64,000 bases of DNA from Planctomycetota bacterium (GCA_024229395.1 JAAESM010000027.1:1-64000); one strand, 5' to 3'. Positions 28,083-38,029 are shown, counted from the stretch's first letter. Notes: generated from the letters alone by a model not told the origin. Translations and numbers: made by a program.

Positions 28083-29801
28083 CTAGTGGTAGAAGCGCCA
28101 GGTCGGAGGATTATCCTTCGGCAGGCTCGTACGCTTCAACGCCGCGCGTACATATTCCACTGGGATCGAGTTCTCGCGCAGGATTGCATCGTGGAAATCA
28201 CGCTCGCCCCAGCCTGCACCCTCGACCAAGTCACGGTGTAAGGACAAAATCTGCAAACCACCCAGCATGTAGGCGGCTTGATATAGCGGGCCATAACCGC
28301 CTTGAATCGAGCGACGTACCTCGGCGGTGGCATTGCGACGTTCATGCCCAACATTCTCCACGAGGAAATCTACGCACTCCTCCGGAGTCCAGTTGCCGAG
28401 ATGGAAATTCAGCGAGAACATGATGCGCGCGCATCGGTGGGTGCGCCAGAACAGCATGCCGATCTTGTCTTCCGGCGTGGTCGGGAATCCAAGATCCCAC
28501 AAGCGCATCTCCCAATACAGCGCCCAACCTTCGACCAGGAATGGCGTGTAGAAAGCCTGACGATGTGGCGCCCAACGATCCGCCATATACCCTTGCAGAT
28601 GGTGCCCTGGAATCAACTCATGTTGCACGGTCGCGCGTGAATAGTGGTAGTTGTTGCCGCGCATGGTCATCAGCTTGGCCTCGTGCGACATCGTGTCGGT
28701 GGGGTAGGAGATCGAGATGACCTCGCCGCCGGTGAAGTAGGGCGAAAACTTCTGACGCTCCGGCGTCATCATTTGCATGCGCCAGCTTTCCTTGGCCAGT
28801 TCCGGGATGGTCATCAAGTCGCGATCTTCAAGGAACTTGATGGCCTCCTCAGCCAAGAAATGGATCATCGTTGGTTGGCCGCCTGGCTCCGGGTGCGCTT
28901 TCTTGACCGCCTCTTGTGCCGCACGCCAATCACCATCCGAGCCCATCTCGTTGGCAGCCTTCTTGCGCTCGTTCATGCACCATTCGAATTCACTTTGGGC
29001 AATCTCGAGCAATTCTTCGGGCGTATAAGCAATACGCTCGAAAGCCAATTCGGCCAATAGCGCTTCGCGACCGATCGGGTTGCCGATCAAGCGATCCTGA
29101 TCGTTGGGATCGATGCCGCCCAAATCCTTGCTGATGAATTTGGAGTAAGAGTCCAACGCCTTGCTCAGATCACTCCATGGTTCCGAACACCACCAAGTGA
29201 AGACCGGGTCGTATCCATCGCGATAAGTCACCCAACTCTGCAGCGACCGACGCAAACGATTCAACTGACTACTGACGCGTTGCGCTTCGGGTGCGCTCAG
29301 CTCCAACTTCTCTTCCTCGAATTTGGTGCGCGTTTCCTTGATCGCCTCAAGTGCGGCGGTCAGGACTTCGGCCATCTCACGTGGATCAACTTCCTCGCGA
29401 CGTGACTTTGCTTCCAGCACGGCGACCAATGGCGGCACAAAAGGAACCAGGTAGGCCGCCTTCAGGTCGCGTTGGTGTTGGAGGTTCGACGACTCGAGAT
29501 CATGCTCGATCATGTTGCGCAGCAGATGCCAATCGATTTGCGCACGTGCATCCAGTGCGCCGTAATCTAGGCCCTCCAATTGGTCCAACCAATCCTGTTG
29601 CAATCGTTGCTTGCGTTCCAGACCTACAGTGGAGAACGGGAAGGACCACAAGCGGCCAAGCGAACCGCGGTCGGCTTGGTATTGAGCGATCAGCTCTTGG
29701 GTGGTTGGTGCCGCAATCTGCGGTCCGGGGGATTGGGCTGCGGCCGTTGCACAGGCAGACAGGAGAACGGGCGCAAGGAACAGCAGGAGGGCAGCACGCA
29801 T
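28083..29801 (-). CDS. DUF885 family lipoprotein, putative metallopeptidase-like
   Basis: A 572-residue protein with a lipoprotein signal (LFLAPVLLSAC, Cys17). It is a full-length DUF885 protein: the zinc-site-like helix QHELIPGHHLQGYM, and downstream LVEGWALYWEMRLWDLGF, which together resemble the HExxH-plus-Glu arrangement of M1/M3-like helical metallopeptidases, here as HELIPGHH. MLGGLQILSLHRDLVEG is the conserved C-terminal block. It is probably an envelope peptidase, though activity has rarely been tested in this family. Its start is divergent from the PqqB-like gene, with 41 bases between. Confidence 0.88.
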   Translation of the reverse strand: MRAALLLFLAPVLLSACATAAAQSPGPQIAAPTTQELIAQYQADRGSLGRLWSFPFSTVGLERKQRLQQDWLDQLEGLDYGALDARAQIDWHLLRNMIEHDLESSNLQHQRDLKAAYLVPFVPPLVAVLEAKSRREEVDPREMAEVLTAALEAIKETRTKFEEEKLELSAPEAQRVSSQLNRLRRSLQSWVTYRDGYDPVFTWWCSEPWSDLSKALDSYSKFISKDLGGIDPNDQDRLIGNPIGREALLAELAFERIAYTPEELLEIAQSEFEWCMNERKKAANEMGSDGDWRAAQEAVKKAHPEPGGQPTMIHFLAEEAIKFLEDRDLMTIPELAKESWRMQMMTPERQKFSPYFTGGEVISISYPTDTMSHEAKLMTMRGNNYHYSRATVQHELIPGHHLQGYMADRWAPHRQAFYTPFLVEGWALYWEMRLWDLGFPTTPEDKIGMLFWRTHRCARIMFSLNFHLGNWTPEECVDFLVENVGHERRNATAEVRRSIQGGYGPLYQAAYMLGGLQILSLHRDLVEGAGWGERDFHDAILRENSIPVEYVRAALKRTSLPKDNPPTWRFYH

Positions 29802-29842
29802 TTCAAGAGCCTAGCAGCCTCCGCCGCAGGCATACTGTAGGA

Positions 29843-30793
29843 ATGGACCTTCGCGCCGCCGTGATGATTCTGTGCCTGGTGGCCAGCTGCGCCACTTCGC
29901 CGACCCTATCCAACTCGCCGAATCGGTCGAACGATCCCTACCTTCAGGTCCTGGGCGTGGCGCAAGACGCGGGCTATCCGCAATCGGGTTGCTACAAGCC
30001 ACATTGCCAGCGCGCCTGGCAAGATCATGATGCGCAGCGCTTCGTTGCGAGTTTGGCTTATGTCGATGGCGCGGCCCAGCAGAAGTTCTTATTCGATGCC
30101 ACGCCAGACCTGCCCGCGCAGTTGCAGTTATTGCAGGCCGCAGCACCCGATTCGGAAGTGGAGATGAGTGGCGTTTTTCTGACTCACGGCCACATGGGCC
30201 ACTACACCGGCTTGATGCATTTCGGCCGGGAAGCACAAGGCACAAGTGGAGTAGCGGTGTTCGCCATGCCGCGCATGTTCGAGTACTTGACCCAGAACGG
30301 TCCGTGGAGCCAGTTGGTCTCACTTGGCAACATCAAACTCTACGCTTTGTCGCCATCCCAACCGCTGCAAGTGAATCCAAATCTGCAGGTCACGCCGCTG
30401 TTGGTGCCGCATCGCGACGAGTTCACCGAGACCGTCGGCTACTTGATCGAAGGCCCGCAAAAGACAGCACTGTTCCTTCCCGACATCGATAAATGGAATC
30501 GTTGGGAGACCGATATCCGGGCTTTGGTCGCTCAGGTGGACTACGCACTACTCGATGCCACCTTCTTCGCTTCCGACGAACTCCCCGGTCGCGACATGAG
30601 TGAGATTCCGCATCCTTACGTGGAGGAGAGCTTCGCGCTGTTCGCCGATCTACCTGCCGTCGAGAAGGCAAAGATTCACTTCATTCACTTCAACCACACC
30701 AACCCCTTGTTGATCGACGGTAGCGCCGCACAACAAGAAGTGGAGCATCGCGGTTTTCATGTGGCCAAGCAGGGAATGATTCTGCCCATGTGA
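29843..30793 (+). CDS. PqqB-like metallo-beta-lactamase-fold lipoprotein
   Basis: A 316-residue protein. The open frame runs back to 29351 through the divergent DUF885 gene, but ATG 29843 is the sensible start because it gives a lipoprotein signal (VMILCLVASCA). The body is of the PqqB-related MBL family: VLGVAQDAGYPQSGC near the N-terminus, the metal motif FLTHGHMGHYTGL, VPHRDEFTETVGYLIEG, LLDATFF and HFNHTNPLL. The usual HxHxDH is HGHMGH here, with Gly in place of Asp, as I recall for this subfamily. There are no other pqq genes nearby, so a role in PQQ synthesis is unlikely; it is better called an MBL-fold hydrolase. Confidence 0.85.
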   Translation: MDLRAAVMILCLVASCATSPTLSNSPNRSNDPYLQVLGVAQDAGYPQSGCYKPHCQRAWQDHDAQRFVASLAYVDGAAQQKFLFDATPDLPAQLQLLQAAAPDSEVEMSGVFLTHGHMGHYTGLMHFGREAQGTSGVAVFAMPRMFEYLTQNGPWSQLVSLGNIKLYALSPSQPLQVNPNLQVTPLLVPHRDEFTETVGYLIEGPQKTALFLPDIDKWNRWETDIRALVAQVDYALLDATFFASDELPGRDMSEIPHPYVEESFALFADLPAVEKAKIHFIHFNHTNPLLIDGSAAQQEVEHRGFHVAKQGMILPM

Positions 30794-30836
30794 TCCCGCC
30801 CAGCGAGCTTGCTGCCGTGCAGTAGGATGGAGCGCG

Positions 30837-33545
30837 ATGTTCGTGATCAGCCTGCTTCTTGCCACCATCCTTCCGCAATACTCGGACGCCAGTCAAGTTG
30901 TGCCCGCCGTTGCCGAATCCCAAACTGCCACAGCCCGCGAGCAGCAAGGTGTCGAGCGCATCTGGATCGGCTCGCAGTTCTGGGCAAATCGTCTGCAAGA
31001 TTGGCGCTTGTCCAACGAGCGCATCGAATGCGTGGAACAGGCCACGAAGTTTCCACTGCGCACCTTGATGTTGCTCGATTGGGCCATCGAACCCGGTACA
31101 GGCAATCTGCATCTAGAAGTGACCACCGGTGCGATCGATGAAGTGCAGGGAGATCAGTCACCACGCGGTTTCCGTGGATTCCTAATCGGTGCTGGTGGCA
31201 GTCATGTGGACTACCGCATCTCTGCGCAGGTTCATCATCGTCCTGCTGCCGACGGCGGCCTGCTTGCGGCTGTCGATACCCAAGGCCAAGTCGCTTTCTA
31301 TGACAACAGCACGCGGCTCGGCAGTGGCGGCAGTTGGTCGATTGGTGGTTCCTTGAAGGAGGGCGAGCTGCAGCGCATCACCCCCGATGCGCAGACCATG
31401 ACCACGGGTTTGTTTCCGCCGAACCTCAACTGCACCCTGGTACTCGACATCATTGCAGAAGACGGTGGCTATACGGTGAAGCTTGCCGCCTTCGACGCCA
31501 AGCATGAACAGCGCGAGACACCCATCTCTAGCGCCACCCTGCGCGGGCAATCCGCGGCCACCATCGATGGCTTAATCGGCCTGGTTTCGCACCTTGGCCC
31601 GGCCAAGGGCAGTGCCGGTCATTGGTTTCAGGATATGCGCGGCTCCGGTAATCTCCTCGTGGAACATGCGGAACGAAGCTACGGTCCGGTGCTCGGCGTT
31701 CAGTACACCACCAATCACAACGTGCTGAAACTCACAGCACAGCTGCCGCCGATGTCGTTGGCAGATGGCACCGAAGGCGAGTTGCAGATCCGCCCAAGTG
31801 GCAGCCGTGAGGAATGGCGCAGCGCTGCAACCATCAAACTGGATCGCGCATCTTGGACCTTGCCCTTTCGGGTCGAGGAATGGAACGCTCAAGTCGCCAC
31901 GGACTTCCGCGTGATCTACCGATGGCAGAATCTGCATGGTAAGCAACAAACGACTAGCTACCGTGGAGTAATCGCAGCGGAGCCAAAACCGAATGAGGAA
32001 GTGGTGGTGGCTTCCTTGAACTGCGCCAAGCACTATGTTGGCAACTTGGCTTGGAATCACGACAGCATCTGGTTCCCGCATGCTGAAGTTGCCGAACGCG
32101 TGGCTTTGCATAAGCCGCATCTGCTGTACTTTGCCGGCGACCAGCTTTATGAAGGCGACATCGATCCGGTGGATGCGCGCAGCGTCGAGAAACTCACGCT
32201 CGACTACCTCTACAAGTGGTATCGCTGGCAATGGTCCTTTGGCGAACTCACGCGCGTACTGCCCACCGTGACCATTCCTGATGACCACGATGTCTACCAA
32301 GGCAATCTGTGGGGAGCTGGCGGACGTAAGGCGGTTGCCGATAAGGAACGTGGCTTGACCGCGCAGGATTCTGGCGGCTATCGCTACGACGCATCTTTCA
32401 TTAATGTCGTGCATGCCACGCAGACTTCACATTTGCCGGATCCATTCGATCCCACGCCAAGTGAGCAGGACATCTCGGTCTACTTCACCGAACTTGACTA
32501 CGGTGGAATCTCATTCGCGATCGTCGGCGACCGTCAGTTCAAGGATTCGGCCAGCGATGTGGTGCCCGATGGTCAAGTCAGGAACGGTTGGTTCCAGGCA
32601 CCAGGTTTCGATCCACGCGATGCCGACGTCGATGGTGCTCGTTTGCTTGGCGAGCGTCAGCAACAGTTCCTCAGTCATTGGTCACGCGATTGGGATCACC
32701 AAGCGTGGATGAAGGTGCTGCTGTCGCAAACTCCCTTCGTGAACGTGGCCACCATTCCTGAAAAAGCGGAGGGTGGTGGAGTCTTGCCATCGCTGCCGAT
32801 CCCCGAGCCGGGCAGTTACCCCGACGGCTACAAGTTCGCCGCCGACACCGATTCCGGTGGTTGGCCACAAACGCCACGTGATCGCGCAGTGCGCACTCTG
32901 AGCTCGTGCTTCGCCGTTCACTTAGCTGGTGATCAACACCTTGGCAGCTTGGTCGAGTATGGTGCGGATGAGTTCCGCGACGGTGGATTCGTATTCACTT
33001 CGCCGGCCATCGCCAACACCTGGCCGCGTCGCTGGTGGCCGCCTTTTCATGGTGGCAATCCTGATCCCGGAGCACCGCACTACACCGGCGATTTTCGCGA
33101 CGGTTTCGGCAACGCCATGACCGTGTGGGCGGTGTCGAACCCTGTGCAAACTGGCTTAAAGCCATCAGCACTTTATGACCGCACGCCTGGCTACGGCATC
33201 ATCCGATTCCACCCTGCCAGCGAGCGGATCGTGTTCGAATGTTGGCCGCGCTGGGTCGATCCATTGGACCCGAAAGCCCAGCAATACAGCGGCTGGCCAC
33301 GCATCATCTCAAAGCTCGACAACGGCCCGGCCACCGTACTGAATTGGATCGAAATCCCCGAAACGGGCATCGAAAATGGCGTCGCCAGCGTCTTTCTTCT
33401 GCAGGCAAATGGCCAGGAATTCTGCTACAGCTTGCCCTGTGATGCCTCTGGCGGGCGTCTGCCGGTCTATCGCTCCGGGGATTACGCCGTGCGCGTGGAA
33501 GGGGAGCAAGAGCAGCTTAAGTGGTTCTGGTTTGAGGACCGATAA
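30837..33545 (+). CDS. Secreted PhoD-like phosphodiesterase/alkaline phosphatase
   Basis: A 902-residue protein with a short signal sequence (LLLATILPQYSDA). Residues about 30-280 are a non-catalytic beta-rich N-terminal part. The PhoD-like metallophosphatase domain covers about 380-800: VVVASLNCAKHYVGN, HLLYFAGDQLYEGD, TIPDDHDVYQGNLWG (metal-binding Asp-His), the GDRQFKD block, and LAGDQHLGSLVEYGAD. All core metal ligands appear in place. It should hydrolyse phosphodiesters or phosphomonoesters in the periplasm or outside. It starts 43 bases after the MBL-fold gene and is followed after 24 bases by the EAL-CZB gene. No Pho-box was searched for successfully. Confidence 0.88.
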   Translation: MFVISLLLATILPQYSDASQVVPAVAESQTATAREQQGVERIWIGSQFWANRLQDWRLSNERIECVEQATKFPLRTLMLLDWAIEPGTGNLHLEVTTGAIDEVQGDQSPRGFRGFLIGAGGSHVDYRISAQVHHRPAADGGLLAAVDTQGQVAFYDNSTRLGSGGSWSIGGSLKEGELQRITPDAQTMTTGLFPPNLNCTLVLDIIAEDGGYTVKLAAFDAKHEQRETPISSATLRGQSAATIDGLIGLVSHLGPAKGSAGHWFQDMRGSGNLLVEHAERSYGPVLGVQYTTNHNVLKLTAQLPPMSLADGTEGELQIRPSGSREEWRSAATIKLDRASWTLPFRVEEWNAQVATDFRVIYRWQNLHGKQQTTSYRGVIAAEPKPNEEVVVASLNCAKHYVGNLAWNHDSIWFPHAEVAERVALHKPHLLYFAGDQLYEGDIDPVDARSVEKLTLDYLYKWYRWQWSFGELTRVLPTVTIPDDHDVYQGNLWGAGGRKAVADKERGLTAQDSGGYRYDASFINVVHATQTSHLPDPFDPTPSEQDISVYFTELDYGGISFAIVGDRQFKDSASDVVPDGQVRNGWFQAPGFDPRDADVDGARLLGERQQQFLSHWSRDWDHQAWMKVLLSQTPFVNVATIPEKAEGGGVLPSLPIPEPGSYPDGYKFAADTDSGGWPQTPRDRAVRTLSSCFAVHLAGDQHLGSLVEYGADEFRDGGFVFTSPAIANTWPRRWWPPFHGGNPDPGAPHYTGDFRDGFGNAMTVWAVSNPVQTGLKPSALYDRTPGYGIIRFHPASERIVFECWPRWVDPLDPKAQQYSGWPRIISKLDNGPATVLNWIEIPETGIENGVASVFLLQANGQEFCYSLPCDASGGRLPVYRSGDYAVRVEGEQEQLKWFWFEDR

Positions 33546-33569
33546 TTCAGTGGGGCTCCCGTACCCACT

Positions 33570-34745
33570 GTGAATAATTCCATCCAACCCGCAGCCATCC
33601 GACATGCCATTACCTCAGGCGCGTTGGAATTTTGGATTCAGCCCAAGGTTTCCTTCCTGACCGGCAAGGTCTCAGGTGGCGAAGCCCTGATTCGTTGGCG
33701 TCGAGAAAGCGGCGGCATCTTGCCCGCTGGCGCCTGGCTACCCGTGGCCAAAGAACACGGACTGATGCAAGAGATTGCCACAGCCACATTCCCGTTGCTG
33801 TGCGCGGACATTCGTCAGATCTGTGAACAGACCGACGACATCAAGGTCGCTTTCAACATGGAAGCAGGTGATCTAGAGAACACAGATATCGTCGGCCGCT
33901 TATTGGAGGCGGTAGAGAATGGCGTACTCGATCCATCGCGGATCCAGATTGAGCTCACCGAAGCATCGCTGCCGCGCGACGGTCATGCGATGGAGGACAA
34001 CATCAAGCGCCTCACAGCGACAGGGATTTCCTTGGCGATGGACGACTTCGGAACCGGTTTTTCTTCGTTGGATACTTTGCGAAAACTGCCGTTCTCGACC
34101 GTGAAGATCGATCAGGGCGTAGTCATGACCTTGCAGGAATCGACCAAGAGTTCCGCGATCGTATTGTCGAGTATCCGCATGGCTTATGAGATGGGCCTGA
34201 CCGTGGTCGCTGAGGGCGTCGAATCCGAAGAGATCTACGATGTGCTCCAACAAGCCGGCTGCAGTGAAGCGCAAGGTTATTGGTTGTCAAAGGCGCTGCC
34301 GCTGCACAAGTTCATTCGCTTCGCCAACAGTGGTAAACAATGGCAAGCCACGCCGATCGGTCAGCTGCGTCATGTGGAGATCGATCACTTGTTGTGGTGC
34401 AAGAACATCCTCGCCACCGTGTTTGGAGATTCCAGCGGCGGCATGAATGCCGATTCGGTGCACGCCATTTCTGACCACAAAGCATGCTCGATGGGGCAGT
34501 GGTTGGACGGCAAGGATGCGAGCCTCGTCAACATTGAAGAGTTCCGCAATCTGGCACAACCGCATGCGGATTTGCACCAAGTCGGACACAAGTTGGTGAT
34601 GGCGGCGCGTCAAGGTCAGAGCATGGAAGAGCTCAAGAAGTTGGCGGTGGAATTTAACCGCGGCGCCGAAGCGCTCATGCATGGACTGCAAGCCCTTGAA
34701 ATACAAGTGCTTATGGCCGGCATCAACGATTCCGTATTCACCTGA
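33570..34745 (+). CDS. EAL-domain c-di-GMP phosphodiesterase with C-terminal CZB zinc-sensing domain
   Basis: A 391-residue cytosolic protein starting at GTG. Residues 10-260 form an EAL domain with the signature E38-A-L in GGEALIRWRR, the metal-binding Asn (VAFNMEA), Glu (IELTEASL), the DDFGTGFSSL loop and Lys of VKIDQGVV, so it should hydrolyse cyclic di-GMP. From about residue 275 a CZB domain follows (VEIDHLLWCKNI, then SDHKACSMGQWLDG with H303 and C306, and PHADLHQVGHKLV), the His3-Cys zinc site known from DgcZ and TlpD. Zinc occupancy probably modulates phosphodiesterase activity (inference). No GGDEF or membrane segment is present. Confidence 0.9.
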   Translation: MNNSIQPAAIRHAITSGALEFWIQPKVSFLTGKVSGGEALIRWRRESGGILPAGAWLPVAKEHGLMQEIATATFPLLCADIRQICEQTDDIKVAFNMEAGDLENTDIVGRLLEAVENGVLDPSRIQIELTEASLPRDGHAMEDNIKRLTATGISLAMDDFGTGFSSLDTLRKLPFSTVKIDQGVVMTLQESTKSSAIVLSSIRMAYEMGLTVVAEGVESEEIYDVLQQAGCSEAQGYWLSKALPLHKFIRFANSGKQWQATPIGQLRHVEIDHLLWCKNILATVFGDSSGGMNADSVHAISDHKACSMGQWLDGKDASLVNIEEFRNLAQPHADLHQVGHKLVMAARQGQSMEELKKLAVEFNRGAEALMHGLQALEIQVLMAGINDSVFT

Positions 34746-34802
34746 TAAGCGCCTATTCGGGTGGTATATTTGAGGATGGTGCATTCCCCACACCATTGTC
34801 CC

Positions 34803-37406
34803 ATGACCTCCATCCAGACCATGACCTCGGCGCGCCGTTGGACCCTCGGCGTTCTTGTCCTTTCCTCCCTGACTTTCGCTTGCTCCGTTCAGCCGGAGTA
34901 CACCGATCCTTCGCTGACCGGCGCCATGCCGCGCCCGGTGGAATCGGAAGAGAGTGAGGAAAACCAACACGCTCGTGAAGAGTGGATCGAGAACATGCAC
35001 CGCGCCGCACCAGGTGTGGATTGGCGTGCAATCGAGCAGGGCAACTTGCGCGCAGCACAACTCGAGCGTGAGTCCACTCTGATGAGCGGCGCTTCCACTG
35101 CCGGAAGTTGGAACGAGGTCGGCAGCACCAACTTGGCCGGTAGCACCTTCGTGACCGTGCCTTCCACCGACGGCAATGAGCTGTACATTGGAACCGCCCT
35201 AGGTGGTGTATTCCGCGGCCCCGCAGATGGCAGCGATTGGCAAGCCATTGGCGATGGTGTTTACGGCGGCGCGCATGTGTTGCTGGCGATTCCACCATCC
35301 GGTGGTGGACAAGACATCATCCTGCGTGGCAGTTCGGGCTTCCTTTGGCGCAGCATCGATGGCGGTCTGACTTGGCAGAATCCAACTGGCATCACTGGTT
35401 ACTCGACCGTGCGCCGCTTGATCAAGGTCGACGATGCGCAGCAAACCGTCTTCGCCTTGGTGTGGAAATCCAGTTCCTGGCAGTTGTTTCGTTCCACCGA
35501 CCGCGGTCTTTCCTTCAGTCATGTCCAGACCCTCAACGGTCAAGCGGACATCTGGACTTCGCGCACCGGCGTGGGTGATTTATTCCTGTTCGAGAACAAC
35601 CGACTGCTGCGCTCGACCAATCTCGGAACCACCTTCTCGACCTTCGGCAACAGCCTTGGCGTGACGCCATCGGATGTGCGTTTTGGTGGTCATGAATCCG
35701 CCGGTACCAGCACCTTCAGTGTGGCAGCCAAAGTCGGCGGCACTTGGGAGCTGTATCGCACCACCAACTCCGGCAACAGCTGGAACAATCCCAACGGCAT
35801 GCCAGAAATGTGGAGTACCTTCTGCACGTCGGCAACCGATGATGACTTGCTGGTCTACGGCGGCGTGGAACTGTGGGTCTCGCACAACGGTGGCAACAGT
35901 TTCTCGGCCTTCAACTGGTGGTGGGAGCATCCCGGAAACCGTCAGCATCGTCTGCATGCCGACATGATGGGCGTCAGCGTGATCGAGGATTCTTCACTGT
36001 CGAGTGGCGAGCGCTGGTTCATCAACTGCCACGGTGGTACCTATGAATCGACCGATCAATTCAACACGGTGGATTGGTTGACTGGCGATGGCCTCGGCGT
36101 GAGTCAGTACTACAGCACGCATACCAGCCGACGTGATCCGAAGTACATCCACGCCGGCTCACAAGACCAGGGTTATCAATCCGGTGCGCTCGGAACTCCA
36201 GCTACGAGTGGCGCTTGGGCTGAATTCATTGAGGACATCACCGGTGATTACGGGCATCTTTCCTCCAGCGACGGCAGTCACGACTTGGTCTATTCCGATT
36301 ATCCAGGCTTCGTGCTGGTGGTCGCCAACGAACCGAACCACACCCTGTACACGGTCGACTTTCCCAATGGTTTCGACGGTCAGTGGTTGCCCTTCATGGT
36401 CGCGGACCCTGAGCACAAGAACGCCTTCTACTTATGTGGAAAGCGCCTGTGGCGTTATCAGCGTGTGGGTACTTCCGGTAACTGGAGCTACAGCCAAGTC
36501 GGCAACACGACCTTCAGTCAAGCGCTCACCGCGATCGCCTTCTCGCCGATCGATCCGAACTACGCTTGGTGTACCACCAGCAACGGCAAGATCTATTACA
36601 GCACTGACAAGGGCTTGAACTGGACGCAGTCCAACACCACTGGCCCTGGCGCACACTACTTCTACGGCACCAGCATCGTCGCTTCGTCTAAGCACCTCAA
36701 CGAGGTGTGGATCGCTGGATCCGGTTACAGCAACGTGCCGGTCATGTACTCCGGCAACGGGGGCACGAGTTTCTATGACAAGAGTGTGGGCCTGCCCAGT
36801 ACCTTGATCTATGGCATGTGCGAGGCTCCGGATCAGAGTGGCCACATGTATGCGGCTGGCCAAAGCGGCGCCTATGAATACGATCCGGTCACGCAGACTT
36901 GGTCGAACCTGCTTGGTGCGGAGGCACCGATCACCACCTACTGGTCGGTGGAGGCCGTGCCGTCACAGAACATCATTCGCTTCGGTACTTACGGTCGTGG
37001 CATCTGGGACTACTACCCCGAATCGGCCGGGTTCTTCCCGTATGGGGAATTGCGAGACGAGCCGACCCACTTGCCGATCATCCCCAATGAGCGTCCAATG
37101 CTGGGAACGAGAGTTACCTTCTCGACCTCGGGCATGTTGTCCTACGCCAACGGCTTCCTGTCAGTGTCCAGCGCTGCCGGGGACAGCCCGCTGTTCGGTG
37201 GCAGCCTGTTGGTGGACCTAAGCCAAGAAGTGGTTCGTGTTCCATTCAGCTCCAACATATTTGGGCATGCCTCCGTCAGCGTGACGGTTCCGAACAACCC
37301 CAGCCTGGTCGGTAGCGAGTTCTTCCTCCAGCTTGCGGCACGGGATTCACGCCAGCCACTTGGTTGGGCAATGAGTCACGGCTTGCGCGCGGTAGTGGGG
37401 CAGTAA
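34803..37406 (+). CDS. BNR/sortilin-type beta-propeller lipoprotein with lineage-specific C-terminal domain
   Basis: An 867-residue protein. The frame is open from GTG 34761, but ATG 34803 (or 34821) fits the lipoprotein signal VLVLSSLTFACS. The mature part holds many Asp-box/BNR repeats typical of sialidase and VPS10 propellers: SIDGGLTWQNPTG, STDRGLSFSHV, TTNSGNSWNNPNG, SHNGGNSFSAFNW, STDKGLNWTQSN and GNGGTSFYDKS. No sialidase catalytic Arg triad is evident, so it is more likely a binding or surface protein than an enzyme. The last 90 residues (FGGSLLVDLSQEV...NPSLVGSEFFLQLAARD) resemble the C-terminal domain of the cupredoxin encoded at 17652. It converges on the PepSY gene 4 bases away. 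Confidence 0.85.
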   Translation: MTSIQTMTSARRWTLGVLVLSSLTFACSVQPEYTDPSLTGAMPRPVESEESEENQHAREEWIENMHRAAPGVDWRAIEQGNLRAAQLERESTLMSGASTAGSWNEVGSTNLAGSTFVTVPSTDGNELYIGTALGGVFRGPADGSDWQAIGDGVYGGAHVLLAIPPSGGGQDIILRGSSGFLWRSIDGGLTWQNPTGITGYSTVRRLIKVDDAQQTVFALVWKSSSWQLFRSTDRGLSFSHVQTLNGQADIWTSRTGVGDLFLFENNRLLRSTNLGTTFSTFGNSLGVTPSDVRFGGHESAGTSTFSVAAKVGGTWELYRTTNSGNSWNNPNGMPEMWSTFCTSATDDDLLVYGGVELWVSHNGGNSFSAFNWWWEHPGNRQHRLHADMMGVSVIEDSSLSSGERWFINCHGGTYESTDQFNTVDWLTGDGLGVSQYYSTHTSRRDPKYIHAGSQDQGYQSGALGTPATSGAWAEFIEDITGDYGHLSSSDGSHDLVYSDYPGFVLVVANEPNHTLYTVDFPNGFDGQWLPFMVADPEHKNAFYLCGKRLWRYQRVGTSGNWSYSQVGNTTFSQALTAIAFSPIDPNYAWCTTSNGKIYYSTDKGLNWTQSNTTGPGAHYFYGTSIVASSKHLNEVWIAGSGYSNVPVMYSGNGGTSFYDKSVGLPSTLIYGMCEAPDQSGHMYAAGQSGAYEYDPVTQTWSNLLGAEAPITTYWSVEAVPSQNIIRFGTYGRGIWDYYPESAGFFPYGELRDEPTHLPIIPNERPMLGTRVTFSTSGMLSYANGFLSVSSAAGDSPLFGGSLLVDLSQEVVRVPFSSNIFGHASVSVTVPNNPSLVGSEFFLQLAARDSRQPLGWAMSHGLRAVVGQ

Positions 37407-37410
37407 GGAC

Positions 37411-37941
37411 TTAGGCTTCCTTGGCGATGCGGCGCTGCTTCTTGCGTCGTCGCATTCCATGAGGGAGCCACCACAGATACACGCCGGACAGCCACAGGAA
37501 AAGCACCACCACTCCACTGGGCAGGAACAGCCACAGCTTGGCATTGTCATGAAAGAAGGATCCATCGTGCAGGCCTTCGATCAGGTCGGAGCGCCGCATG
37601 GCGACTTGCAGCACGGTGGCACTGCTGGCGTCGAGTTGAACCTCCACGCCATTCTTGCACTGCACCTTGAGCATGCCCTTGCCTGGCCGCACGTCGAGGC
37701 GATCGATGTCTTCCCAGCTGGCCACTTCAGCCTCGGGGACCGCGCTGGTGGCGGTCAGGATCTGCTCGAAAGACAATTCTGGTACCGATTGAGCGCCCTT
37801 TTGCGTTGCCGGCTGGATCCACGTGAACTCCTTCTTCATCTGCAGCAGCAAGCCGGAAATGATTACCACGAGGAAGGGAATCGCGATGACAATGCCGCCG
37901 ATTCGGTGCCAGCGGCGGGCGAGACGTGGGTAGATGGACAT
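37411..37941 (-). CDS. PepSY-associated transmembrane protein
   Basis: A 176-residue protein. The open frame extends upstream to 38283 inside ctaB, but ATG 37941 (MSIYPRLARRWHRIGG) is the real start: it matches the usual beginning of PepSY-TM proteins. One helix at residues 13-33 (IVIAIPFLVVIISGLLLQM), a PepSY-like periplasmic stretch (about 60-125) and a second helix (LWLFLPSGVVVLFLWLSGVYLWW) are seen, with a basic C-terminus. Such proteins may take part in iron or copper redox at the membrane. It is divergent from ctaB with 88 bases between starts, which likely holds promoters for both. Confidence 0.82.
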   Translation of the reverse strand: MSIYPRLARRWHRIGGIVIAIPFLVVIISGLLLQMKKEFTWIQPATQKGAQSVPELSFEQILTATSAVPEAEVASWEDIDRLDVRPGKGMLKVQCKNGVEVQLDASSATVLQVAMRRSDLIEGLHDGSFFHDNAKLWLFLPSGVVVLFLWLSGVYLWWLPHGMRRRKKQRRIAKEA

Positions 37942-38029
37942 GGTCGGGACGGGCGGGAAGCGCACGCTGGCGTCGGAAATATCATGATGCCATCGGCTGG
38001 CCCATAAGTGACTATACTTTCCCCCGAAA

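Noticed and set aside
29351-29842. N-terminal extension of the PqqB-like gene.
   Set aside because: It runs antisense through the divergent DUF885 gene; the lipoprotein signal begins at ATG 29843.
30837-33545. PhoB-type promoter box in front of the PhoD-like gene.
   Set aside because: No convincing direct repeat of the Pho-box type could be found in the 43 bases upstream.
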